A stretch of DNA of 57,888 bases from CAZMGT01 sp964565895. Its GTDB lineage: Bacteria; Armatimonadota; Zipacnadia; UBA1398; CAZMGT01. This document shows positions 7,877-16,217 of the stretch, in pieces (positions within the stretch are counted from its first letter, which is position 1; the number at the start of each line of letters is the position of its first letter). The translations under genes and the position numbers were made by a program. The notes under the pieces were generated by a model. That model was not told where the DNA came from. It ran no database searches and saw nothing but the letters and a program-made list of their open reading frames with translations. The stretch is from contig CAZMGT010000017.1 of the NCBI GenBank assembly GCA_964565895.1, positions 1 through 57,888 on the forward strand, given 5' to 3'.

Positions 7877-8998
7877 TCACTTTCGCTGTTCGCGCTGGGC
7901 CGAGTTGCCAACGCTCTTGCTCCGCCGGCGTCTGCGGCTGCGCCTGCGCCGCGAGCGGCGCCGGCGCGAGGTTTGCGCGGCCGCTTGGCCGGGCGTGCTC
8001 TGCTGGGCCTCGGCCTGGGGCGGCTCCGCGGAAGGGGCTTCAGGCGGAGGGGAGACGACGGGCTCGCTGAGCTGCTCCTCGGCCTCCTCGTCCTCCACGG
8101 CAAGCGTTTCGCTGGGCTCCGCGGGCTGCTCGATGAGCTCCGGCGGAGGAGCCTGGGGCGTGGGCACCTCGGCCTGGGCGGGCTGCTCCGCGGGCGCCCC
8201 GGGCCAGCGCAACTGGCTGTAGTGATACCACTTTCCCTCGCCGCTGGGGAACACGGCGTAGACCAAGCCGCGCAGGACATCTAGCCCCTCGACCTTCGCC
8301 GGCCCCTGCGGGGTGTGCACCTCGGACTTCAGCGCGGGGAGGTTCTTGCGCAGCTCAACATATGTGTCATATTCGTAGCGCAGGCAGCACATCAGCCTGC
8401 CGCACACGCCGGAGATTTTGTTGGGGTTTAACGAAAGCCCCTGCTCCTTGGCCATTTTGATGGCCACCGGCTGAAACTCGCCGATAAACGTGGAGCAACA
8501 CAGCGGCCGGCCACAGGGCCCAAAGCCGCCGAGCAGGCGGGCTTGGTCGCGCACGCCGATTTGGTGGAGCTCGATGCGCGTGCGAAACGTCGCCGCGAGG
8601 TCGCGCACGAGGCTGCGGAAGTCCACGCGCCCCTCGGCGGCGAAGTAAAAGACAATGCGCGCGCCGTCGAACGTATAGGAGACGTCGATGAGGCGCATGG
8701 GGAGCTTGTGCTGCTCGATCTTGCGCGCGCAAATTTTCAGCGCCTCTTTTTCCTTCTCGCGGTTCTCCGCGTCGCGGGCGAAGTCCTCGGGCGTGGCCCG
8801 GCGGATAATGGGCTTGAGCGGCTGGGGGATGCGCTCGTCGGGGACCCAGTGCCGCTCGGCGACGACGCGGCCGAACTCCAGCCCCTTCGCCGTTTCCGCG
8901 ATGACGTGGTCGCCCAGCTCAAGCTCGATCTCGCCGGGGTCGAAGTAATATACGCGACCCCCACCGCCTCGGAAGCTAACGCAGACCACGTAGGCCAT
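7877..8998 (-). CDS. ricT: PSP1-domain protein RicT (YaaT)
   Basis: The product has 373 residues. The core (about 1-265) is a PSP1/YaaT protein with the diagnostic cysteine motifs CGRPLCC (162-168) and CGRLMCC (199-205). In Bacillus, RicT with RicA and RicF forms an Fe-S-binding complex that helps RNase Y mature operon mRNAs; whether that applies here is unknown, and no RicA/RicF gene is in view. Residues about 270-340 are Pro/Glu/Ala-rich linker, and the last 30 or so residues are almost all Arg and Ser, a likely RNA-binding tail that ordinary RicT lacks. ATG 8998 is 3 nt after the mfd stop. Confidence 0.9.
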   Translation of the reverse strand: MAYVVCVSFRGGGGRVYYFDPGEIELELGDHVIAETAKGLEFGRVVAERHWVPDERIPQPLKPIIRRATPEDFARDAENREKEKEALKICARKIEQHKLPMRLIDVSYTFDGARIVFYFAAEGRVDFRSLVRDLAATFRTRIELHQIGVRDQARLLGGFGPCGRPLCCSTFIGEFQPVAIKMAKEQGLSLNPNKISGVCGRLMCCLRYEYDTYVELRKNLPALKSEVHTPQGPAKVEGLDVLRGLVYAVFPSGEGKWYHYSQLRWPGAPAEQPAQAEVPTPQAPPPELIEQPAEPSETLAVEDEEAEEQLSEPVVSPPPEAPSAEPPQAEAQQSTPGQAAAQTSRRRRSRRRRSRRRRRSKSVGNSAQREQRK

Positions 8999-9001
8999 GG
9001 C

Positions 9002-12000
9002 TTAGCGCGGGGCCCGAGCGCCGCCCGCCGAGGGCCGGGCCTGGGGCGCCCGCGAGGCGCGCCAGGGCTCCTCGTCCAGCGGCGCGATGCAGCTTAGGAC
9101 CCCCTCCATGATCTTCAGTTTCTGCGCCGGCGTGGCGTTGACAAAGCGCACCAGCACCCGCCGGCCCGTGGTATATACTGCACGCACGATCTTGCGGAGG
9201 TAGCGTCGGGCGAAGCGATAGACGGCGCTTTGCTCAAACGGGCTCAGTTCGCGCGGGCGATCCTCAGCGGCGCGGAGCAGGAGGATCGCCGGCTCGGCGG
9301 GGGCCTGGAACAACCCCCGCTCGGCGAGCATAATGCGCAAGCGCAGCAGGCGAATTAGGTTCTGCGCTTCCTCGGGCAGCGGCCCAAAGCGATCGCGGAT
9401 CTCCGCGGCGATCTCCTCCAGCGCCTCGTGCTCGCGCACGTCGGAGATGCGCCGGTAGAGATCCAGGCGATGGCCCTCCGACGCGATATAGTCCTCCGGC
9501 AAGTAGGCGTCTATGGGCAATTCTACAGGGGGCAGGTCGCTCCTGTCTACCTTCTCCCCCTTGAGCTGGCGCACGGCCTCGGAGAGCATCTGGCAGTAAA
9601 GCTCAAAGCCCACGGCCACGATGTGCCCGTGCTGCTCCGGCCCGAGGAGGTTCCCCGCCCCGCGAATCTCCAAGTCGCGCATGGCGATCTTGAACCCCGA
9701 GCCGAGCTCGGTAAACTCCTTGATGGCAAGCAGGCGCTCCTCGCCCTCGCGTGTCATGCGGTGGGGGTAGCGATAGAGGAAGTAGGCATAGGCCTGGCGC
9801 GTGGAGCGCCCCACCCGCCCGCGGAGCTGATAGAGCTGGGCCAGGCCGAAGCGGTCGGCGTCTTGCACGATGATTGTGTTTACGTTAGGCACGTCGAGCC
9901 CGCTTTCGATAATGCTTGTGCAGACGAGCACGTCGTACTCGCCGGCGTAAAAGTCCATCATCACGCGCTCTAAGCGGTCCTCGCTCATTTGGCCGTGGGC
10001 CACGGCGATCCTCGCCTGGGGGACGAGCTTTTTCACGCGCCGCGCGGCGTATTCGATGGACTGCACGCGGTTGTGCACGAAGTATACCTGGCCCTCGCGC
10101 TCGAGCTCGCGCACGATGGCCTCGCGAATGACCTCGTCGTTCTCCTCGAGGCAAAACGTGCGAATGGCCACGCGGCCCTGGGGCGGGTCGTTAATCACGC
10201 TCATGTCGCGAATGCCCGAGAGGGCCATGTAGAGCGTGCGCGGGATGGGCGTGGCGGTAAGCGTGAGCACGTCTACGTGGGCGGCGAGCTTTTTCAGCTT
10301 TTCCTTATGCATTACGCCAAACCGCTGCTCTTCGTCGATGACCAGCAGGCCCAGGTCCTTAAACTGCACGTCCTCGGAGAGAATGCGGTGTGTGCCGATG
10401 ACGATGTCTACGCGGCCCAGGGCAAGCTCCTCGACGATGCGCCGCTGTTGCTCGCGCGTGCGGAAGCGCGAGAGCAGCTCGATGCGAATGGGATACGCCC
10501 CAAGCCGCTCCAAGAACGTGTTTAGGTGCTGCTGGGCGAGCACCGTGGTCGGGGCGAGAACGGCGACCTGCTTGCCGTCGAGCACGGCCTTGAGCGCGGC
10601 GCGGACGGCGACCTCGGTTTTGCCAAACCCCACATCGCCGCAGACGAGGCGGTCCATGGGCCGCGGGGTCTCCATGTCGCGCTTAACGTCGGCGATGGCC
10701 CGCAGTTGGTCCGGCGTTTCCTCGTAGATAAACGCGCTTTCTACCTCGAGCTGCCACGGCTGGTCGGGCGAGAAGGCATAGCCCTCGGCCTGGGCGCGCA
10801 TGGCGTAGATGCGCAGAAGCTCGCGCGCGAGCTTCTCTGTCGAGCGCTTTGCCCGCCGGCGCACGCGCTGCCACGTGCTCTCGCTTAGGCGGTGGATACG
10901 CGGCGCGGCGCCCTCGCCCCCGATATACTTCTGCACGCGGTCGATCTGCGGCGTGGGGACAAACAGCTTGTCGCCCTCGGCATAGTCAATTTGCAAATAG
11001 TCGCGCTCCACGCCGTCGATCGTCTTCTTCACGATGCCCGCGTAGCGGCCGATGCCGTGGTGGATGTGCACGACAAGGTCGCCCACGCGCAAGTCGGCGA
11101 GCGAGGTAAGCTTTACCTCGTCGCGCCGCCGCCGCGGGGGCATGACCGCGCGCTGATAGCCGAAGATCTCGCGGTCGGTAAGCACGGCAAGCCGCGCTTC
11201 GGGGAGGCGGAAGCCCGCGCTCAAGGGCAGCGTGCCCACGTATACCCCGCCGTCAAGCTGCGCGCCGTCGTCTAGCTCGCGCACCTCGGCCCCGCTTTTC
11301 AGCCTTACCAGCTCGCGCACGCGCTTCGTTTGGCTGGTGGAAAGCACGACGCTCAGCCCAGCGGCAAGCCACTCGTCGATCTGCTCGCCGAGGATGTCGA
11401 ACTGCCCGCGAAACGTCTCCGCGGGCGCGCTGTTTACGGCCACGCGCCGGCGCAGGCGCGCCCAGCTAATCGTTGGGGAAAGCGCCGCGGTGTAAATCGT
11501 CGCCCGCTCGGCGAGGAGCTTTACGACCTCGGCGAACGTGCGAAACGGCTCGCGGGGCAGGCGCAGGAGCTCGCCTCGGGCCACGCGCTGCTCATAAATG
11601 CGGCACAGCTCCGCGCGCAGCTCGGCGCACTGCGCCTCGACGCGCAGGGGGTCGTCTATGACAACGACGGCATCGTCGGCGAGGTAGTCCGCAAGCGAGG
11701 AGAGCTTGGCGAACATTAGCGGGAGGTAATATACCGCGCCGGCAAGCGGGCGGCCATCGCGCAGGGCGTCGGTGTGCTCGCGCACCTTGGCGGCAAGTTT
11801 TTCGGCAACCTCGCCGCGGCCGGCCTGCTCCAGGGCGTCGAGCTCCTCGGCAAGGCGCTGCTCGATCGCCTGCGCGGCCGCGGCGCCGCCCTCCGGGGGG
11901 AGGAGAACCTCGCTCGCCGCGCCAAAGCGCGCACGCTTAAGCTCGCGCCGCGAGCGCTGGGTGGCGGGCTCGAACTCGCGGATGCTCTCGATCTCGTCGC

Positions 12001-12595
12001 CGAAAAACTCCACGCGCAACGGATATTGCGCGGTGGGCGGGTAGAGGTCGACGATTCCTCCGCGCACGCTGAACTCGCCTGGCTCCACGGTAAGCTCCGC
12101 GCGGCGATAGCCGGCAAGCTGCAAGCTGCGCTTGAACTCCTCGAAGTCCAGCTCCTGCCCCACGACCAGCTCGCGCTCATGCGCGGCGAGGACGTCGCGC
12201 GGGACGAGGTCGAGGAGCAAAGCGTTGACCGAGGTGACGACCAAGTCGTGCTGTCCGCGGAGCAGCGCACAGAGGGCATTCAGCCGGTCCATGGCCGCTT
12301 CGGCGTCAATGCCCACGTCCTCGAGGACGATCATTTCGATCGCCGGGAACAGGTGGACGCGCTCAGAGCCGAGGATCGCGGCGAGGTCGTGATAGAGCTT
12401 GTCCGCCTGCTCCTCGCTGGGGGCGACGAGGAGCATTTGGCGGCCGAGGGACAAAAAAAGCGCGGCAATAGTAGGCCCTCGAGCGGGGCTGCACAGGCCC
12501 TCGATAAGCACCTGGCCCCGCCCGTCGCACGCCTCGCGCGCGGCACGCAACGCGGGCGTGGACTGGATCGCTTCGAGCACCGGGTTCATGGCCAT
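9002..12595 (-). CDS. mfd: Transcription-repair coupling factor Mfd
   Basis: The product has 1,197 residues, the usual length. UvrB-homology region in the N-terminal third (VEPGEFSVRGGIVDLYPP, YPLRVEFFGDEIESIREF). RNA-polymerase-interaction domain with LTSLADLRVGDLVVHIHHGIGRY. RecG-like SF2 motor with Walker A GDVGFGKTEVA, DEEQ box VIDEEQRFGV, TATPIPRTLYMAL, and motif VI region RGRVGRS. C-terminal TRCF domain. Mfd displaces stalled RNA polymerase and recruits UvrA to lesions. The start ATG 12595 lacks a strong Shine-Dalgarno. It is followed 3 nt later by ricT. Confidence 0.98.
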   Translation of the reverse strand: MAMNPVLEAIQSTPALRAAREACDGRGQVLIEGLCSPARGPTIAALFLSLGRQMLLVAPSEEQADKLYHDLAAILGSERVHLFPAIEMIVLEDVGIDAEAAMDRLNALCALLRGQHDLVVTSVNALLLDLVPRDVLAAHERELVVGQELDFEEFKRSLQLAGYRRAELTVEPGEFSVRGGIVDLYPPTAQYPLRVEFFGDEIESIREFEPATQRSRRELKRARFGAASEVLLPPEGGAAAAQAIEQRLAEELDALEQAGRGEVAEKLAAKVREHTDALRDGRPLAGAVYYLPLMFAKLSSLADYLADDAVVVIDDPLRVEAQCAELRAELCRIYEQRVARGELLRLPREPFRTFAEVVKLLAERATIYTAALSPTISWARLRRRVAVNSAPAETFRGQFDILGEQIDEWLAAGLSVVLSTSQTKRVRELVRLKSGAEVRELDDGAQLDGGVYVGTLPLSAGFRLPEARLAVLTDREIFGYQRAVMPPRRRRDEVKLTSLADLRVGDLVVHIHHGIGRYAGIVKKTIDGVERDYLQIDYAEGDKLFVPTPQIDRVQKYIGGEGAAPRIHRLSESTWQRVRRRAKRSTEKLARELLRIYAMRAQAEGYAFSPDQPWQLEVESAFIYEETPDQLRAIADVKRDMETPRPMDRLVCGDVGFGKTEVAVRAALKAVLDGKQVAVLAPTTVLAQQHLNTFLERLGAYPIRIELLSRFRTREQQRRIVEELALGRVDIVIGTHRILSEDVQFKDLGLLVIDEEQRFGVMHKEKLKKLAAHVDVLTLTATPIPRTLYMALSGIRDMSVINDPPQGRVAIRTFCLEENDEVIREAIVRELEREGQVYFVHNRVQSIEYAARRVKKLVPQARIAVAHGQMSEDRLERVMMDFYAGEYDVLVCTSIIESGLDVPNVNTIIVQDADRFGLAQLYQLRGRVGRSTRQAYAYFLYRYPHRMTREGEERLLAIKEFTELGSGFKIAMRDLEIRGAGNLLGPEQHGHIVAVGFELYCQMLSEAVRQLKGEKVDRSDLPPVELPIDAYLPEDYIASEGHRLDLYRRISDVREHEALEEIAAEIRDRFGPLPEEAQNLIRLLRLRIMLAERGLFQAPAEPAILLLRAAEDRPRELSPFEQSAVYRFARRYLRKIVRAVYTTGRRVLVRFVNATPAQKLKIMEGVLSCIAPLDEEPWRASRAPQARPSAGGARAPR

Positions 12596-12628
12596 CGGGA
12601 CGAGCCGCGCAAAAGTGCGCCCGCCGCG

Positions 12629-13615
12629 CTATAGCGTAGCCAGGCCGTCCAGGGCGAGCGCCGCGGCCCCCACGGCCCCGGCGTCTGCCCCGAGCTCCGC
12701 GGGGACGATGCGCTCCACGTCAAACGGCGCAATGCGGCACCTCGCGCGCACCGTGCGCCGAATGGCGTCGAAGAGCACGGGCCCGGCGAGCGCTACGCGG
12801 CCGCCTATTACTACAACGTCGGGATCGACGAAAACTGTTGCGTTGACGATGGCGATACCGAGGTACATGCCCGTCTCCTCAAGCACGGCGGTGGCCACGG
12901 CATCGCCCTGCGCTGCGGCGCGCACGACGACGTGGGGGGTAATGTTGCGCGTCTCGCCGTCGACGAGGTCGAGGATAATGCTTTTTTCCCCGCGCTGCAG
13001 GCGCTGGGCCGCGCGGTCGGAGATGCCGTGCGCCCCGCAAAACGCCTCGAGGCAGCCGTGGGCCCCGCAGCCGCACAGCGGGCCGTCGGGGTCAACCACG
13101 GTGTGGCCGATCTCCCCGATGACGTTGCGCGGGCCGGTGAGCAGGCGGTCGTTCATGGCCACGGCCCCGCCCACGCCCGTGCCCAAGGTGAACATAACCA
13201 TGCTCTGGGCGTCTTTTGCCGCGCCGAAGCGCAGCTCGGCAAGCCCGGCGCAGTTGGCGTCGTTCTCCATCCACACGGGCAAGCCGAGCTCTTCGCGCAG
13301 AGGCTCGAGCACCTGCACGTCCTCCCACGTGGGGAGGTTGGGCGAGAAGAAGCAGATCCCCGCGCGGGGGTCGATGCGCCCGGGGACGCCGACCCCGAGC
13401 GCCTTAACCTCGGCCTGGGCCGAGCGCGTCTTGGCGATGAGGTCGCGCGCGACGGAAATCACGCGGCCCATTACGCGCTCGAACCCCTCCTGGGCGCGGG
13501 TGTCGATCTCCATGGAACGCACGATGCTCCCCGCGGAGTTGCACACCGCGGCCTTGATCCGCGTGCCGCCAACGTCGATGCCCAAAACAAGAGTTTGGGA
13601 GTTTTCCTCAGGCAA
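12629..13615 (-). CDS. ROK-family sugar kinase (glucokinase-like)
   Basis: The product has 328 residues. ATP-binding GIDVGGTRIKAAV at the N-terminus, sugar-binding/catalytic ENDANCAGLAELRFG, GTGVGGAVAMNDRLL, the ROK signature GEIGHTVVDPDGPLC, and the zinc site CGCGAHGCLEAFCG. This is a cytosolic ATP-dependent hexose kinase, most likely glucokinase, although ROK N-acyl-hexosamine kinases share these motifs. No N-terminal winged helix is present, so it is not a ROK repressor. It lies 33 nt upstream of mfd and 126 nt downstream of rpsR. Confidence 0.9.
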   Translation of the reverse strand: MPEENSQTLVLGIDVGGTRIKAAVCNSAGSIVRSMEIDTRAQEGFERVMGRVISVARDLIAKTRSAQAEVKALGVGVPGRIDPRAGICFFSPNLPTWEDVQVLEPLREELGLPVWMENDANCAGLAELRFGAAKDAQSMVMFTLGTGVGGAVAMNDRLLTGPRNVIGEIGHTVVDPDGPLCGCGAHGCLEAFCGAHGISDRAAQRLQRGEKSIILDLVDGETRNITPHVVVRAAAQGDAVATAVLEETGMYLGIAIVNATVFVDPDVVVIGGRVALAGPVLFDAIRRTVRARCRIAPFDVERIVPAELGADAGAVGAAALALDGLATL

Positions 13616-13675
13616 CAGTCAGCCCCACCTTCCCGTGGCCCTGCGCCAGGTTACCCGCGGCGTACAGCACGCTGG

Positions 13676-13697
13676 CCCTCCACAGGGCGATGGAGGG
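13676..13697. other. Perfect 7-bp hairpin downstream of rpsR
   Basis: CCCTCCA (13676-13682) pairs with TGGAGGG (13691-13697) across an 8-nt loop. It lies between the rpsR stop (13742) and the ROK kinase start. There is no T tract on the minus strand, so it is not a clear terminator; it could be an mRNA 3' processing or pausing structure. Confidence 0.4.
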
Positions 13698-13741
13698 CGT
13701 GTTGCGCTTTTGTGCTCTTGCCGCGGCGCGGCGCAAGCGCC

Positions 13742-13978
13742 CTACTCCTCGATGACAAACGGGAGCAGAGCCATCTCTCGCGCGCGCTTAATCGCCGTGG
13801 TTAGCTGGCGCTGATGGCGGGCGCAGGTGCCCGTCTGCCGCCGGGGCATGATTTTGCCCCGGTCCGTAATATAGTTCTTGAGCACGTTCGTTAGCTTGTA
13901 GTCGATGTAAAGCACCTTCTGCGCGCAAAACTCGCACTGCTTTTTGCGCTTTCCCCGTCCGCGTCTGCTCTTGGCCAT
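13742..13978 (-). CDS. rpsR: Ribosomal protein bS18
   Basis: The product has 78 residues and is full length: YKLTNVLKNYITDRGKIMPRRQTGTCARHQRQLTTAIKRAREMALLPF is the bS18 core (given here only as a recognised pattern between residues about 27 and 75, key blocks YITDRGKI and RHQRQL). The zinc-type cysteines C15-x2-C18 and C52-x2-H55 are present (C+ form). ATG 13978 has GAGGAG upstream. It is the last gene of the rpsF-ssb-rpsR operon. Confidence 0.97.
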   Translation of the reverse strand: MAKSRRGRGKRKKQCEFCAQKVLYIDYKLTNVLKNYITDRGKIMPRRQTGTCARHQRQLTTAIKRAREMALLPFVIEE

Positions 13979-14032
13979 TTTCCGTCGCTCCTCAGGTGCA
14001 AACTGCGCGTGGGACAACGCGCGCCCTGGCCG

Positions 14033-14494
14033 CTAGGCGTCGGCGTAGGGGTCGAACTCGCCTTCGACGTCGCCGAACGCGTCCTCGAACTCCTGGGCCA
14101 CGCGGTCCTCCACGGGCGGGGCCTCCTCCGGGGAGGGCTCGGCCGCGACCCCCTCCTCGGCGGGCTCCGCGGCGCGCCGCGGGCCGAGAGCCTGGACGTT
14201 GTCGGCGACGATCTCAAACGTCCGGCGCAGTTCGCCCGTTTGCGTCGTCCACTGCCGCACCTGCAGCCGCCCCTCGATGCCCACGAGGGCCCCTTTGGTG
14301 AGGTAGCGGCCGCAGAACTCCGCCTGCTGGCGCCAGGCGACAACGTCGAACCAGTCCGTCTCGCGCTCGCCCTGCTGGTTGGGAAACCGCCTGGTCACCG
14401 CCAGCCGCAACCGACACACGGAAACCCCGCTCGGGGTTACCCGGATCTCCGGGTCGCGCCCCAACCTCCCGACAAGGACCACACGGTTGATCAT
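14033..14494 (-). CDS. ssb: Single-stranded DNA-binding protein
   Basis: The product has 153 residues. OB fold about 1-105 starts MINRVVLVGRLGRDPEIR and contains TDWFDVVAW and the YLTKGALVGIEGRLQVRQW strand block. A Pro/Glu-rich linker follows. SSB normally ends in an acidic tip of the D-D-I-P-F type that docks partner proteins; here the tail is acidic but ends GEFDPYADA with no terminal Pro-Phe. It lies between rpsF and rpsR, the standard order. Confidence 0.95.
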   Translation of the reverse strand: MINRVVLVGRLGRDPEIRVTPSGVSVCRLRLAVTRRFPNQQGERETDWFDVVAWRQQAEFCGRYLTKGALVGIEGRLQVRQWTTQTGELRRTFEIVADNVQALGPRRAAEPAEEGVAAEPSPEEAPPVEDRVAQEFEDAFGDVEGEFDPYADA

Positions 14495-14548
14495 CAGCGG
14501 ACACCTCCCGCGGTGGGCAAGCGGCTGCAGGCGGTCGGGCGAGCCAGG

Positions 14549-15121
14549 CTAGGGCTCCTGCGGGGCCTCGGGCCCCTCAGGGGCCTGCGCAGCAGCCGCG
14601 CCCTGCTCTTGCTGTTCCTCGGACGGGCGGCCCTCACCTGCCGGCGGGGCTTGCGCGGGGGCTGCCGCCTCCTCGCTCGCGCTCGCCGCCGGGGCAGGCT
14701 GGGCCGGCGCCGCGCTCTCCGCCGCGGGGGGCGCCTGGGCCTCCGCCGCTGGCGCGGGCTCCGCGGGGGCCGGCTCCGCCGCTGCCGCGAGGCCCTCCGC
14801 CGCGCGCGCCTCTTGCTCTAACGCGCCCTTCGTGCGCAGAATGAGCATCTCGCGCACTACGCGGTCGTCCATGCGAAACTCGCGCTTGAGCGACTGAATG
14901 AGCGACCCCGGCGCGCGGAAGAGCATGAGGATGTAGATGCCCTCGCTCAGCTTGTCGATCTCATAGGCCAGGCGGCGGCGACCGACAAGCTCTAAGCGCT
15001 CGATCTCTCCGCCGGCGTCAAGCACCATGCGGCGGAACTTGTCGGCGACGTCCTGCACTTCGTCGTCGTTGAGCGTCGGCCGGACGATGTAGAGCACTTC
15101 GTAGGGACGCAGCTCGGTCAC
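14549..15121 (-). CDS. rpsF: Ribosomal protein bS6 with long Ala/Pro/Glu tail
   Basis: The product has 190 residues. The bS6 fold occupies about 1-100 (RPYEVLYIVRPTLNDDEV, LVGRRRLAYEIDKLSEGIY, LIQSLKREFRMDDRVVREMLIL). The remaining 85 or so residues are low-complexity Ala/Pro/Glu, much longer than the short acidic tail of E. coli S6. The start GTG 15121 has GGGAGGTGA upstream. It heads the S6-SSB-S18 block. Confidence 0.95.
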   Translation of the reverse strand: MTELRPYEVLYIVRPTLNDDEVQDVADKFRRMVLDAGGEIERLELVGRRRLAYEIDKLSEGIYILMLFRAPGSLIQSLKREFRMDDRVVREMLILRTKGALEQEARAAEGLAAAAEPAPAEPAPAAEAQAPPAAESAAPAQPAPAASASEEAAAPAQAPPAGEGRPSEEQQEQGAAAAQAPEGPEAPQEP

Positions 15122-15150
15122 GGCGACGTCACCTCCCTTCTTCGGCTATA

Positions 15151-15172
15151 GCCCCGCACGCAAGCACGGGGC
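15151..15172 (-). promoter_or_regulatory. Hairpin in the rpsF leader (possible S6:S18 autoregulatory element)
   Basis: GCCCCG (15151-15156) pairs with CGGGGC (15167-15172) across a 10-nt loop, 30-50 nt upstream of the rpsF GTG. Many bacteria have an S6:S18-binding leader hairpin at this place. I see the position and a stem, but I cannot confirm the bulged CCG motif, so the assignment is tentative. Confidence 0.3.
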
Positions 15173-15193
15173 AGAAGGGCAAACAGGCCGGGG

Positions 15194-16000
15194 CTAACGG
15201 CCGGCGCGGAGGAGCTGTTCCGCCGCGCGGGCAAGTTTCGCCCCGAGCGGCTCGTCGATGCCCAGCTCCTCGAGCATGGCCAGGCCCTCGCGGCCATCGA
15301 GCGCCGCGGCATCGGCCTCGAGCCGGCCGCTGGCGACGATATATGGCGCGTCGTCGATACGAATGCGGGTAAACAGCTCCTCGGGCAGGGACATTCGACT
15401 CTCCGCGAAGAGGTCCTCCTCATCTACGTTGATCACGAAGATCTGGGGCTTGGCCGTGAGCAGCTCCATGCCCAGAAGGTCGGCAAGTTCCTCTGGGGGC
15501 AGGCCCATTTGCCGCGCCGACTGCCCGCCCTCGATGGCCTTGGCCACCTCCTCGAGCGCCGTGCGCGCGGCATCATCGGCACTTGGCCTCTCCCCCTCCT
15601 CGGGCTCCAGCCGGCGGCGAATCGCGGCAAGATCGGCGAGCTGCAGCTCGGTCTCCACAATGTCGATGTCGCGCAGGGGCGCGATGCGCCCCTCGGGGTG
15701 CGGCGCGCCGAGCGACCGGCGCGCGAACAGGCGCACGACGTGGACCAAAATGTCGCACGTGCGCAGCTTCTCGAGAAACTTGTTGCCCAGGCCCTTGCCG
15801 CGCGCCGCGCCGCGGGCCAGGGCCGGGGTGTCAATAAGCTGCAGCGGAGCAAGCTTTCGCCCGGGCACGCGCACCCGCGCGCGGATGAGCTTGCGCGTGC
15901 TATACGGCGTCTCGGAGATCGCCGTCGGCGCGCGCGTCGCTGCATGAAAAATCGTCGACTTCCCGCAGTTGGGCAAGCCGACGATGGCGAGCTGGTTCAT
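15194..16000 (-). CDS. YchF/Obg-like GTPase lacking the TGS domain
   Basis: The product has 268 residues; YchF is normally about 360. P-loop GLPNCGKST (8-16), G2 region SETPYSTR, G3 DTPAL (57-61), the YchF-specific GKGLGNKFLEKLRTCDILVHVV block (69-90), RDIDIVETELQLADL in the helical insert, TAKPQIFVINVDEEDL with the atypical G4 NVDE (191-194), and the final helix LEELGIDEPLGAKLARAAEQLL. The protein stops there: the C-terminal TGS (DUF933) domain is absent, and only 72 nt separate the stop from rpsF, so it is not merely frame-shifted. YchF proteins are ribosome-associated, ATP-preferring P-loop enzymes. The start ATG 16000 has GGGGAG upstream, replacing an upstream in-frame alternative. Confidence 0.85.
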   Translation of the reverse strand: MNQLAIVGLPNCGKSTIFHAATRAPTAISETPYSTRKLIRARVRVPGRKLAPLQLIDTPALARGAARGKGLGNKFLEKLRTCDILVHVVRLFARRSLGAPHPEGRIAPLRDIDIVETELQLADLAAIRRRLEPEEGERPSADDAARTALEEVAKAIEGGQSARQMGLPPEELADLLGMELLTAKPQIFVINVDEEDLFAESRMSLPEELFTRIRIDDAPYIVASGRLEADAAALDGREGLAMLEELGIDEPLGAKLARAAEQLLRAGR

Positions 16001-16027
16001 TTTTTTCTCCCCGCCTCGGGAAGCAAA

Positions 16028-16056
16028 ACTATAGCACACCGCTTGCCGTGCAGCAA
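16028..16056 (-). promoter_or_regulatory. Extended -10 promoter for the ychF-rpsF-ssb-rpsR run
   Basis: On the minus strand TTGCTG (forward 16051-16056), a 17-nt spacer and TATAGT (forward 16028-16033), preceded by TGC, giving GTGCTATAGT. The leader to ATG 16000 is about 21 nt. Confidence 0.6.
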
Positions 16057-16164
16057 GGCGCGCTTGGCGGAACAGACGGCGGCGGGAAAAAGGCCGCCCC
16101 CGGCCCTAGGGGCAGGCAGGGCGGCGCGTGGCAGACGAGCCCTGGGCAGGCGCAAGGGCTGGGG

Positions 16165-16193
16165 TTGACATTTTTGTTAGGCAAACCTAACAT
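16165..16193 (+). promoter_or_regulatory. Promoter of the DtxR-type regulator gene
   Basis: TTGACA at 16165-16170, a 17-nt spacer and TAACAT at 16188-16193. The whole spacer is occupied by the operator at 16175-16192, so repressor binding would block RNA polymerase directly. Confidence 0.75.
16175..16192. promoter_or_regulatory. Perfect inverted repeat, DtxR/MntR-type operator
   Basis: TGTTAGGCAAACCTAACA: 7-bp arms TGTTAGG / CCTAACA around CAAA. It resembles the TTAGG...CCTAA core of DtxR/IdeR boxes and lies between the -35 and -10 of the DtxR-family gene 26 nt upstream of its ATG, so autoregulation is the simple reading. Confidence 0.8.
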
Positions 16194-16217
16194 CAAATAA
16201 ACCGTAACGCTAAGGAG

